Assembly: GCA_964017145.1 (NCBI GenBank)
Contig: OZ024844.1
Coordinates: 1,550,001-1,614,000, forward strand
Source of the DNA: Agrocybe praecox
Lineage: Eukaryota > Basidiomycota > Agaricomycetes > Agaricales > Agrocybaceae
Direction: 5' to 3'
DNA length: 64,000 nt
The translations under genes and the position numbers were made by a program. Below the pieces are notes generated by a model. It was not told the origin of the DNA, searched no databases, and was given only the letters and a program-made list of their open reading frames with translations. Of this stretch, positions 23,630 to 33,503 are shown in pieces (the stretch's first letter is position 1; every line of letters begins with the position of its first letter).

Positions 23630-25022
23630 TTACGAGGAAACAGCTTTGCTAACGCGTAAACCGACTTCTAAAACCCACAATTCTTCATCGGCGCCATCGC
23701 ATAAAGCTTTGTCCGCCTCCGCGAAAACCAATGCGCATACAGATTTCTTTCTACCATTTAACGTTGGGTGGAAGACTACGAGGTCATGCAACTGTCATTT
23801 ACCATCAGAAAAGTGTCTTGTTTAAAAAGGATGCCTATATTTACCTGAGATATAATCTGAGTGGCGGAATATCCTTCTCTCATCAAGAGTTTGACTTGGT
23901 TTTGAATGGACTTATAGTCTGTCTTTTGTGACTTGGGGGCGTCATCTACCTCCATTCCATCCTCCTGTTCGATACCAAGTACCCGGCCAAAGTCCTTGAT
24001 GACTGCATCTGGCACGACGCCAGCTATTTCCTGTATATCTATAGGCTGGATTTTTGTAGCTGGCACGGTAGAGGAAGCTAGTCTTGAAGCCGATTGGAGG
24101 TACGTGATTGCGCGTCGAAGGTCTCCTGAGGAGGTGGATATTAATGCATCGATGACTGGCTGGTTGATGTCAACGCGTTCTTCACGAGCTATGTGAGATA
24201 ATCGGAGAGAGGCCGAGTCGTTGTCGAGAGGAGTGAAACGAAATTTAGAGCAACGGGATGCAAGTGGTTCGATAATTCTAGTATTCCAGATCAGAAAATT
24301 TGATGCATGTCAGATATTTAGACCGATGTAGCACTACCTTGTAACGTAGTTGCACACGAGACAGAATCTTGTAATTCGTGCATATGTCTCCATGATTCGA
24401 CGGAGGGCACCTTGGGCGTCTTGTGTCATTGAGTCGGCTTCGTCTAGAATAATGATTTTGTAAGGTGGGCATGGATAGGTCTTTCCGTCTGAGGCTACAG
24501 CTTGGGCTCGGGGCGTTTGACGAGCAAAGTTTTTGATTTTCTCCCTAACAATTGAGATACCACGTTCATCGGACGCGTTTAGTTCTAAGACACGGTTTTT
24601 GAAATTATCTGGCCTAGTTGAATGATCAGACGAGGAAATAGATCCTTGTAAAATATCCGTTACCCGAAAAGCTGTCTAGCCAGTGCCAGAATAGTTGATG
24701 TCTTTCCCGTACCAGGAGGTCCATAAAATAGCATGTGCGGTAACTGGACTTTACGATCAGTCTTGGTCCCATATGACAAATTTTCGGCATACATTTGTTG
24801 AAGTAAGAGTTTTTCGAAGAATAGCGACGGTATGCTCTTGAGCAGACACGTCGTCTATGGTTTTTGGCCGGCTATGATTGAACACATGAGCATGACAATT
24901 AGCATCAAAGACAAGGCAACATACTATTTTTCCACCCATGGTTGCAATGCTGGATCAGCCGTTTGTTTTGTCGTGCTGTTTTTCTGTGCAGTTGGTTTCG
25001 AAGTGAAAAAGGTGGAAGCCAT
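23630..25022 (-). CDS. RFC2: Replication factor C subunit (Rfc2/human RFC4 type)
   Basis: A AAA+ subunit of the clamp loader that places PCNA on DNA. The start at 25020-25022 gives [13 protein letters not shown], then PWVEK and [16 protein letters not shown]. Walker A is [12 protein letters not shown], the RFC box is [20 protein letters not shown], Walker B is [10 protein letters not shown], and the SRC motif is [14 protein letters not shown]. The C-terminal collar ends with [15 protein letters not shown] sequence (here [15 protein letters not shown]), which distinguishes the yeast Rfc2/human RFC4 branch from its siblings. Stop at 23630-23632. It shares a 196-base bidirectional promoter with the CAF-1 large subunit gene. 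Confidence 0.93.
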
Positions 25023-25087
25023 AATGGAGTATAAGTTAGCAGGAGGTGGCAGGAGCAAGGCAGGAGTGAGAGCGTTGAGTGTCACGA

Positions 25088-25093
25088 ACGCGT
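25088..25093. promoter_or_regulatory. MCB-like site (ACGCGT)
   Basis: A palindromic ACGCGT, the MluI cell-cycle box bound by MBF/DSC1 in yeasts, lies in the 196-base region between the divergent RFC2 and CAF-1 genes. A related GTCGCGT follows some 25 bases on. Both flanking genes act in S phase, so an S-phase switch is plausible. Confidence 0.4.
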
Positions 25094-25218
25094 TACTAAA
25101 TGTGTGGTCACGTCGCGTTTACAAATTCTCACGAATACTTTTTACATAGCACGTCGCTCGCTTGTGCCTGTTGTACTCAATCCACCACCCCCTTTACTGC
25201 CAAAGTGCTGCTGTCGCG

Positions 25219-28140
25219 ATGTCGGACCCAGAAACCTCCAAGGGTAATGTTATCAGCTTATATCACGTATCATGCCTTTCTAATTCGCGTTAGCAGCAGC
25301 CAGCAAAGCCTCCGTGCCCCCTTCCGACAGTGAGCTGGACGCGACAAGATGCACAGTTTTCAAATCTGACGCGTTCTTTTCCCCAGATAAGCCGGAACGG
25401 ACCCCCATAGTTGAATTTAAGAATGGAAAGGTCATTTTTAAGCAGAAACCTGTTTCATTTGAGAAGCAGTCGCAGACTCTTCAAGGTACGCCGAATAAGA
25501 TCACATTAAACTTTCTCAAGCTCTTAGTCCTACTCAGAAATCGTTATATTTCGTGCTATGCTGGAAGAGCGCATATCAAATAAGGAACCTCCGCTTTCTT
25601 CTTTCCCCGAAGAACACCTCCCACTAATCGCCAAGCTGGGTCACGAAAGGTTGGTAGGGCTTTCTTTCATTTTGGCATGACTCATCAATCTTATATCAGT
25701 GATAAAACTTTGGCTGCACTTGCAAAGCACATCCATCACGAACTATTACCGACATTGGATGAAGACGAAAATAACGATGTCGCATCCGCTACTTTTGTGG
25801 CTTTCCCCATTAATCTCGTTGAGACCGCCATCCACAAAGTCTTACTACGCAATAACTACGGAATAGATGTACCACTGGGAGTCAAGCAGCCGGCTGCGAT
25901 CTCTGTATGGCGCTGGGAGGTCAGAATGGAGCATCTAGACTGGCTACCGAAGAATAGCAGAGAGAAGGCGGAAATGAGACTCGCCGAACGTATACAGGTG
26001 GGTGCAATACACACGTCTCGTTGCACGATTTGACATGACGTAAAATTATTACAGGCTAAGGAAGATCTTAGGATTATTCTTGAATCCAGTCCAACAGAAG
26101 AGCGGGACGCTATTATTGATCCCAAAGGAAGCAATAAACTTCCCACTAAAGAACTCAACAAACCCTCTGCGTCGCAGACTTCGGATGCTAAAGTTGATGA
26201 TAAGGGAACGCCCCAATCTACTAAAAAGCAAGGGAAGAAGAAAGCAGAGGATGTTGAAAATGATAACGTGCGTCTGGCCAATAATATGCTCCTCGAACCC
26301 AACTCAAGATGTTTTCTTTGTAAAAGCAGAACGATCCTAAACCACGCGTCAAGAAAGTGTTAGACCCAGAAAAAGCGGCAAAGGTTGGTTCCCACTTATA
26401 TTTTAGCTTTCGCAAGTTGATGTCGTTTACAGGAAAAAGAAAGACAGGAGAAGAAGGCTGCCAAACTTGAAAGAGAAAAGAAAGAGAAGGAAGCCCACAA
26501 CAAATCACAGTCGCTCATGGCGAAATTTTTCACGAAACCAAAGTCGCCAGTCAAGCCAGTCAATGATCAAACCAGTGCAGTTGCAGGTCCTTCAAAAATG
26601 CAATCAGAATTCGAAAAGGTCTTCAAACCCTTTGTACTTCAGAAGGACAAAGTTCTTGCCCCAGTCAACTGGTTTAAGGAAGAAAAGAAGCAAAAACGGA
26701 GAACTAAATCACTTGCACCTGGCACAGAGGTTATTGTGCTAGACGATAGTGATGATGATGATAGCGACGTCGAAATGTTGGAACCTCAACTTGGCGAGCA
26801 CGAGCTTGCGTCAATGCCAAATCAAGGTTTGAAAGATAAAAAATGTCTTATGCAATTCACTTAACGGGTTTCCCTCAGAACGGCTACGGAATATTCTTGA
26901 CTCACTGCCACTGTCAGCACCATCGAAGATTGCAGGGTCTTCCAAGGATTTCAAGCTGGGACGAAAAGCCGGTTTCAAAGTTTATAACCCAGTATCTGTG
27001 CGCGACCTCGTTGCTCAACTGTCCGAGGCCGAAATCAGTGGCAACGACGATCTCGTAAGGAGTATCTTGGCGAAACTCAACGATCGAGAATTGCTACCAG
27101 CGAAGGCATTCTGCTTCCATACTGATGCTCGTCCCGGATATTACGGAACATGGACTCGTAGTTCACGAATTATTGGGCCTCGAAGGCCTTTTGCAAAAGA
27201 TACCCTTGTCTTTGATTACAGCTATGACAGTGGCGAAGAGTGGGAAGAAGAACCAGTGGGAGAAGACGTTGTGGAAGATGGGGACGAAGAAGACGGTGAT
27301 GCCGAGGAAGCAGACTCAGATTTGGATAGTTGGCTTGTTGACGATGATGAAGAACCTACAGACCTGGCTGCTCTCAGGGATGCCTCGCCACCACCACTTG
27401 ACGTCCTTGCTCCTCCACAAATTAAACGGAAGGCCGAGGATGGTGAACGGAAGATCGGGAAGAAACGAAAGGTGGTCGTCCCTCTGGTACCTTTTGCCAA
27501 AGGCTCCATGTTTGAGACGACTATTGGAAAATGTGAATATGAACCTTTCAAGCCATACGTAATCCAACTGTTTAATGGTGAAGTCGCCTTTTACTCAATA
27601 CTTACCTAGTTTCTCTAACCTCATATCTAGACACGCCCTATTCAATCGACCCCTTCACATTTGTATCTACATGCGTCGATGACTACAAAACTTTCCTCCG
27701 GAGTGCGAACACTACTACTACCGCGTCAAATACAACCGAATCAAGTGAAGCCGTCTTCGCTGTTCCAGCTCTTCCTCCTCGATTGACGGGCACAATGCCT
27801 AATTCTGATCTTTCCTCCAACAATGCAAGCAACACACCAGGTCTCAAGAAAACTCTAACTGCGCCAAAGTCTCTATTCCCAGAAGCACACACTCAGTTAC
27901 TTCTCAATAAAATCACACAACTTCAGGCTTCAAGTATTACAGCTCTTGTGGAATCGATTCATCTTGAACTGCGGGAGCACAAAGTCAAAAAGAATGCGAT
28001 TGAAAATAAGGTCAGAGAAGTAGGGGAGAAGTGCAAAGATAAGAAGGTTTGGGTTATTAAACCCGCTTTACTGGTGAGTCTGCTGGCCCTTCACACGTCT
28101 CATACGCTCCCTGGCTAACACTTTTTAATAGCAACAATAA
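25219..28140 (+). CDS. RLF2: CAF-1 large subunit (p150/Rlf2-like)
   Basis: Largest subunit of chromatin assembly factor 1, which deposits H3-H4 behind replication forks. The start at 25219 (MSDPETSK) is followed by a Ser/Pro-rich region and a charged KER-like helix region (KEKERQEKKAAKLEREKKEK). Directly after it comes a PCNA-binding box, QSLMAKFF. The middle carries the conserved CAF-1 A domain: FCFHTDARPGYYGTWTRSS, then DTLVFDYSYDSGEEWEEE and a long Asp/Glu tract. The C-terminal part includes a helical segment ending KVWVIKPALL. The last exon is tiny (28132-28140, encoding two Gln and the stop). Its neighbour RFC2 loads the same PCNA clamp. Confidence 0.85.
26508..26531 (+). other. PIP box in the CAF-1 subunit
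   Basis: The codons encode Q-S-L-M-A-K-F-F, a full match to the PCNA-interacting consensus Q-x-x-[ILM]-x-x-[FY]-[FY], followed by basic residues (TKPKSPVKP). This fits the PCNA-dependent recruitment of CAF-1 known in other eukaryotes. Confidence 0.75.
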
Positions 28141-28382
28141 AACCCTGTCGTATAAAGTAAACGCTCCAAATGCCCCATGATTTATATGTAGCTTGGAACT
28201 GTCTGATCCTCCATACCCTACTTGAACGCTCTGTATTTCGTTATTCCATTCCAGTTTCACGGCACGAAGCGTTGCCTCCGGATTAATACTCTACAGCATC
28301 CTGTCATGATACAATATGTCTATACAATACATATAAAATTAAAACAAATCATAGGAAATGGCTGCTGGACAATCCGCTTTGT

Positions 28383-29204
28383 TCATGAGTTAACTAGTTT
28401 CCACAGCAGCTGCGTGTGTTCAACATCCGTTTTTCCTGTCGTAAAGTCCACAGTGTGTAGGTCGCCTGATTGTGCCTCTAAAGCATATTTTAACACACAT
28501 AGGAGAGGAGATTATTTTGTGTACTCACTGACGAGCATTTTCTCCAATTTTCCATTCCTGTTCATTATTGGTTCGAACCCTATGCCTTTGTAGATAGCTA
28601 ATCGCAATCTGGAGGAAACACGATTCTTAGCCTCCGTGTGGGACAATAAATTTAAGAGAGACATACGCGCTGCCATCCATCTCCTTTTCATGTTCAGCTG
28701 CTGGATCATAGACCTCCAGTTGTCTTGTCTCTTCCTTCAAGGCTACCAGTTCAGCCTCCTTGCTTCCTAACGTTGTTTCTGTTTCGCTGATTGCTTTGCA
28801 CAGACTTATTCCACTTTTCTCTAATTCATTCAAGTTGTTATGATGAGCTTGCTCCGAAGGTACTGAGCCCGGTCTTGTCGATGACACCCGAGCAGCTTCG
28901 AGTACTCGCGATAGAGCTAGACGTGCAGTATTAGCAAGTACTTCGCGAAAAGATCAAGCCGTGCATACAACCGACCTTTCAGTCTAGTGTGAGCTTCCTC
29001 CAGTTCTTTTTTTCTCCGTGCTTCAGACGCGGTGAATTGTTCGTCCGCAGCCACAATTGTCAGGTAATCTTCATCAGGGTCTATGATAGGTAGCATATCC
29101 CGAATGAGCTTCCTATAAAAGAATAGACAAGAAATTTTAGATGTGACGGACACCGAGATGACGAGTTAACCAAGCCCATACGTTGCTTCTTGGACATCAA
29201 TCAT
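28383..29204 (-). CDS. SPC24: Kinetochore protein Spc24
   Basis: Subunit of the NDC80 complex, which links kinetochores to spindle microtubules. The start at 29202-29204 gives MIDVQEAT, spliced to KLIRDMLPIIDPDEDYLTIV, a typical Spc24 beginning. The middle is a long coiled coil (ASEARRKKELEEAHTRLK, then TETTLGSKEAELVALKEETR). The globular C-terminus is recognisable as LRLAIYKGIGFEPI, NGKLEKMLV, AQSGDLHTVDF and EHTQLLWKLVNS, stop at 28383-28385. Four or five introns split the gene. Paired ACGCGT sites lie 93-130 bases upstream of the start. Confidence 0.88.
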
Positions 29205-29296
29205 CGTTAAAAGTTATAGAATGAAAGATAGAAAGTTGAAATGGTCGTAAGTGGGCAAGATCAAGTCACGAAATCCTTTAATTCGAACCATGCGAA

Positions 29297-29333
29297 ACGC
29301 GTTCATTCTCAACACGTGACGTGACGGACGCGT
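29297..29333. promoter_or_regulatory. Pair of MCB-like sites before SPC24
   Basis: Two ACGCGT palindromes at 29297-29302 and 29328-29333 lie 31 bases apart in the SPC24 promoter. Between them is AACACGTGACGTGACG, which holds a CACGTG E-box. NDC80-complex genes are cell-cycle regulated in yeasts, so MBF-type control is reasonable but not shown. Confidence 0.4.
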
Positions 29334-29583
29334 CTTGCGTTCTAAACTTGTTCTGAATTGGTTCTGAACTGCTTTTATTGCTGAACCAATCGTGAGCAGC
29401 AGGCGAGCAGCTTCAACTAGATAGCGTCGAAATATTTATTAAAATGTTATTATCCAGAAAAAATACTTGTGGTATATATTACGAAGAAGGCACTGCGTGA
29501 GTCACGACCTTCTTCTCTAAGACTCCGATGATTGTAAACTTGTCCGTCATGACGAGCCACGGAAATAATACAACGCCGGTTTA
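29334..29583. other. Spacer between SPC24 promoter and CAP 3' end
   Basis: No gene seen. Contains a short direct repeat GTTCTGAA (about 29349 and 29361) and ATTGG/CCAAT pentamers, then the 3' UTR of the CAP gene. Confidence 0.4.
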
Positions 29584-31624
29584 TCATCCAGAGTGTTCTA
29601 CGACAGTGGTCACGAGCTTCCCGTTCTGCACAAGAGTCTTGAACATCTCGGGAACGGGCTGCTCTGCGAACACGCCATCCTCTTCACCTTCGACTGGCAA
29701 GCTAATATTGATGGCGCTGCACTTCGCAGTGGTAATTTCGGCGTTCAGACTCTGCTTAGACAGGTAGATCTGACCAGAGTCTGTGGAATCGAGCTGGATC
29801 ATGGGTGCAGTGCCGGTGATCTGGAGTTGGAACGAGGGAGCCGAAGTCACTGAGATGGACGCCACCACAGATTCCACAAGCACCGAGGTTTTCGAGCTGT
29901 TAACTAAGTTATGCGGATGCAATATTTAGAATATAACCTATAAGGTATGGTTGAAATAAACGCACTGATGTTGACGGCATTGACTTTGCCCTTGATGATG
30001 ATAACTGTGCCTTTGCAACCATAGATATTGACTGATTGGCTGATCTCACCATTCTCGACCGTTATCGTTTCGTTCTCGTAGTATTCCTGCAGAATGGTGT
30101 ATCAGTTGGTCTGAATCTCGTAGTAAAAGCATGCATGCATGCTTACAATCATCCATTTGTTACCCTCCAACGCGAACTTGGAGGGCTTCTTGCCTGCCAA
30201 AGCCTGAGGTTTCGATGGTTTGATTGGCTTTTTGGCAGCTAATGATTCAAATCAGTTACTCGGGAGAAACAAAATAAAATGAAGTCATAAATATTCACGA
30301 ATATGGCCTGAAGGAATGGCTGGAACGACGCTCCCCGCTCTTAATGCTGGGTTCTTATGTGTCATCTCGCTCTTATCCACCTTGCGTAAGCCCTTGGTAA
30401 CTTCTTCACCGCGGTTAAGCTGAGCGAATACAGCAGCGGCACCTCCGGCTGGTGATGCAGCGGGGGGAGGAACTGCAGCGGGAGGGGGCGGTGGTGGGGG
30501 TGGGGGTGGAACGCCACTACGAGAAGCGGCTGGTGAGGCTAGATATTCTGCCACGGTAATACCCTTGATAAAGAGAACAAAGGTATGTAAAGGCGGAGAG
30601 AGCGAAACGATATTGATCACATACCTTGGGATTCCAAGACAAACCATTAGGATGCTGCGCTTTAGTATACGCTTGCATGGCATCCAAGATCGCCACATAG
30701 AGGTTGACCCATTCAATATGTTTGGGATCCCTTGATATAGAACGTTTATAACGAAGTAAAAATGCGGAAGAGGAGCTACACATACTTTTCCTTGTAATCC
30801 TTTTTTACCTTGTTACCGTAGTAGATGACTGATTCCTTCATGTCATTGATGAATTGGGGAGGCACGTTCTAATCATTCGTAGGCAAGTCAGCCATATATA
30901 TATTGGAGGACAAGATGCTTACATTAACGACCCATCCAATGACTGGGGCGCCTTCGGCCAAAACAATGAGATGAGAGAACCAATCCTTGTCGCGTCTGCC
31001 TCCCGCTTCTTTAGCGCGCGAAACGGCCTCGATACACTTTGGGAAGGGTGCCAACAACGTCTCGAACGTCTTTTGGTCCGGTTTCTGACAATCAGCGACT
31101 AACTTCAATAGGTCAAAGAGTGTGTCGTATTGCTTTTGTACCAAGGAGACCTGTGAGCAACGAAATCAAAGTTTGGCGACGTCAGTGTTTATTAGCCCCT
31201 GCGATGTCTACATCCACGTACCGTTTCAACGACATTGGAACCTGCGAATCCCTTCGTGAACTCGACGAATGGCTTGAGCTTCGCATCGATGACGTTTTCT
31301 TGGAATTTAACTATCGAAGCCGGAAGAGTTGGCACTGCTGGAGTAGCAGGTGCTGCGGGTGCTGGAGGAGGGGGAGGTGGTGCTGGCGGCGCTGCCGGTG
31401 GTGAAGGAGGGTTATACACACCATTGTCCTTTACACTTCTATCCAGGCTTCCCCGTTTCTCTTCTTCCAGAACAACTGTAAGATCCTCGAAACGAGAAGC
31501 AGCAGCCTCAAGGCTTGAACACGACTGTCATTTCCTGGGAACCGACAAAGGAATTGTTGGACTGAACATACCGCTTGATTAAGGTCGCAAGAGAGTGTAA
31601 TCCGCTGGAAGTTACGTTGGACAT
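29584..31624 (-). CDS. SRV2: Adenylyl cyclase-associated protein (CAP/Srv2)
   Basis: A multifunctional actin-monomer recycler that in yeast also binds adenylyl cyclase. The start at 31622-31624 gives MSNVTSSGLHSLATLIKR, the N-terminal helical region. Further domains in order: a proline-rich segment (NPPSPPAAPPAPPPPPP); the helical folded domain with FKPF-like FVEFTKGFAG, CQKPDQKTFETLLAPFP and WFSHLIVLAEGAPVIGWVV; a second poly-proline tract (GVPPPPPPPPPP); a WH2-like LRKVDKSEMTHKNP; and the C-terminal beta-helix CARP domain (FALEGNKWMIEYYEN, then TDSGQIYLSKQSL and TAKCSAINISLPVEGEEDG). It ends TVVEHSG, stop at 29584-29586. Domain order is complete. Confidence 0.93.
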
Positions 31625-31808
31625 CGTGGTCGATGGGATTTAATAAGTAGCTTTGGTTATTTACGGACAGGAGACCACTTGTGCCAACGATGGTCGGAAT
31701 CTGCCGTGAGATACGTCGTCTCATATAAGTCCGTTCCTTGGTAACTAGCATCGCAGTAAAATGCATCGTTGCAATAATATGTACTAAGGTTTAAGAAGAG
31801 GATAATCA

Positions 31809-32427
31809 CTAATCTACTAATTCTTCTTCTGCAGAATTTTCCTCATTACGCTTCTTCGCCTTGTTCTTTGCTTTCTTCCTCCGTCGTCGTTCACGTTCAC
31901 GTTGTTTTGCTGCCTTTAAATTTTCTTTCGATAGTCCAGGGTTGACCAGCTCATCAAGCTGAGTAACAATAAGACATAAACGTTAACCTCCCGGCAGAAC
32001 ATAGACAGAAAACACGAAACACGCCTTCTCAAGCAACCACTTTCGAGCTAACTTCCTGTTCTGTGAAAGAGAGCGAGTATCCTGACAAGAAACCCGAAGA
32101 CCTGTCGGCTTATGAAGCAATTGCACATTGTTTTCAGTTTTATTGACTGATTGACCGCCCTTGACATGGACATTACTTGAAATAAATCGAATTTAGAGTC
32201 TAACCGTGAACCTACCGGCCCACTACCTGGTGACAGTATTTGAATACAACATTAAAACGCAGAAGGGATCGCACAAAAACATACCTCGCACAAATTTCTC
32301 CTCAAGGTCCTCCTCACGCAACTCCGGCACTACCCGCTCTTTATGTGCCTTCTTCAGAGCGCTGAAATATCTCGGAGGATTTGAGGAGCCTTCGGGTTTA
32401 ACTGGAACAGCATCTAGTGACGGAGAA
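31809..32427 (-). CDS. RF-1 domain protein (Rso55/MTRFR-like), probably joined to MZM1
   Basis: A mitochondrial release-factor-like domain thought to rescue stalled mitoribosomes. From 32427 it reads [13 protein letters not shown], then [29 protein letters not shown], carrying the GGQ peptidyl-hydrolase motif, then a conserved helix [20 protein letters not shown] and a Lys/Arg-rich tail, typical of C12orf65/Rso55 proteins. Stop at 31809-31811. Oddities: GSGP is encoded by an 11-base exon (32216-32226); the intron 31959-32024 needs a GC donor to keep the frame; and the first exon has no in-frame ATG, its frame being closed upstream by a TGA. The simplest start is splicing from the MZM1 exons through a 48-base intron (32428-32475). 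Confidence 0.75.
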
Positions 32428-32444
32428 CTGGTCAAGGTTTGTCG

Positions 32445-33019
32445 TCAATTCCTCAAATAGGAATTAACTGCGCACTTGATAGGTTGGCCGTCCTGCCGGC
32501 GCTTGCTACGACTGGATTCCATCGGCGGTGGGCTCTTAATGGAGTCGTTGTCCCCTAGCTCGGTGTGTTTTGTCATACGAATGCCTGCAAGATGTTAGTT
32601 GGCTGCAGAGCCGGTTTCCAAAGTTACCATGCTTACTATACAGTTCTTCCTCTGGGGCGGACGCCGGTACCCTCACACCCTGCACAACATTTCGTCGCAA
32701 CACGTCTGCGACATCGTGGATGAACTGTATTCTTTTCTGATACGACTCAGCGTCAGTGACTGCATCTTGTGTGATGTCTGAGCGTATTTTCGTGCGGAAG
32801 GCTGGTGGAAAAATGTCAGCTCAATTAAATATGATTATCCGACAGAGCAATGTAAAGACCTTGGAAGACTGGTTTGTCCCCTGTTATAAAATGAATAAAT
32901 TAACAAATAATTGTAACTTGTATTCAAGACACTTTACCCGAAAAGGTTACAGAGGCTGCTCGTAGGACATCACGATACGCTGAGCGGGTAGCAGCTTTAA
33001 TAGCAGGCGGGAGGGACAT
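32445..33019 (-). CDS. MZM1: MZM1-like LYR complex III assembly factor
   Basis: Mzm1 is a small matrix chaperone of the LYR family that stabilises the Rieske iron-sulfur protein during bc1 complex assembly. The start at 33017-33019 gives MSLPPAIKAATRSAYRDVLR, with the LYR-like YRD, then AASVTFSGDKPVFQAFRTKI, and FIHDVADVLRRNVVQGVRV. The last exon gives HTELGDNDSIKSPPPMESS and GQPIKC, a common Mzm1 end. If the following 48-base intron is retained, translation ends at a TGA at 32445-32447, giving about 120 residues, a normal Mzm1 size. If it is spliced out, the frame runs into the RF-1 domain gene. It is divergent from histone H1. Confidence 0.82.
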
Positions 33020-33127
33020 GGCGGGTGAAGAAGGGAGAAGCAGCAAAAACTGGACGACGCTGATTGGCTGAGCAGCGACCTGGGCGCCTTCCAAACGTGT
33101 CTGTCATGTGACTTCATATTGTTGTTT

Positions 33128-33143
33128 ACGCGTTAATACGCGT
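33128..33143. promoter_or_regulatory. Pair of MCB-like sites in the MZM1/H1 intergenic region
   Basis: Two ACGCGT palindromes at 33128-33133 and 33138-33143 are spaced exactly 10 bases apart, so they face the same side of the helix. They lie 361 bases upstream of the histone H1 start and 109 bases upstream of MZM1. Histone genes are often S-phase controlled. Confidence 0.45.
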
Positions 33144-33324
33144 TTAGCGATCAACAAAGATACACAGAGCTTATGAGCGCTAAAGAAAACATAAATCTAG
33201 ATATCTGGCTTCCTCTCGGAGTCATATGTACTAGATATATGTTCTGAACATTTGTGAACTGAGAGCGAATAATTATCTGTGCGCAACGCCCCAAATACGT
33301 CTTTGTTGATTGAAATAGTGCAGT

Positions 33325-33357
33325 CACGTGCGCGACGCGATCGTGTTAGTATAAATA
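33325..33357 (+). promoter_or_regulatory. E-box and TATA box of histone H1
   Basis: CACGTG at 33325-33330 is followed by TATAAATA at 33350-33357, some 150 bases before the H1 ATG. A pyrimidine-rich leader (CTCTTTTT, CCATCTTTCC) follows, as expected of a strongly expressed fungal gene. Confidence 0.6.
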
Positions 33358-33503
33358 GACGGAGGACCGGGATGTTATCAGCCCCCTCTTTTTAGCCTCA
33401 GGTTCAACTCCAACCACCGCCATCTTTCCTTCCGTCCTTTCCTCCCCGCGCCCTTACCGACAAGGCCACATTCTCATTCTTCCCCAACACTTCGACGATT
33501 ACA

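Noticed and set aside
28570..28585. GGTTCGAACCC, like the T-arm of a tRNA
   Set aside because: It lies inside the SPC24 coding exon (GFEPI codons on the minus strand), and no matching acceptor or anticodon arm is seen nearby.
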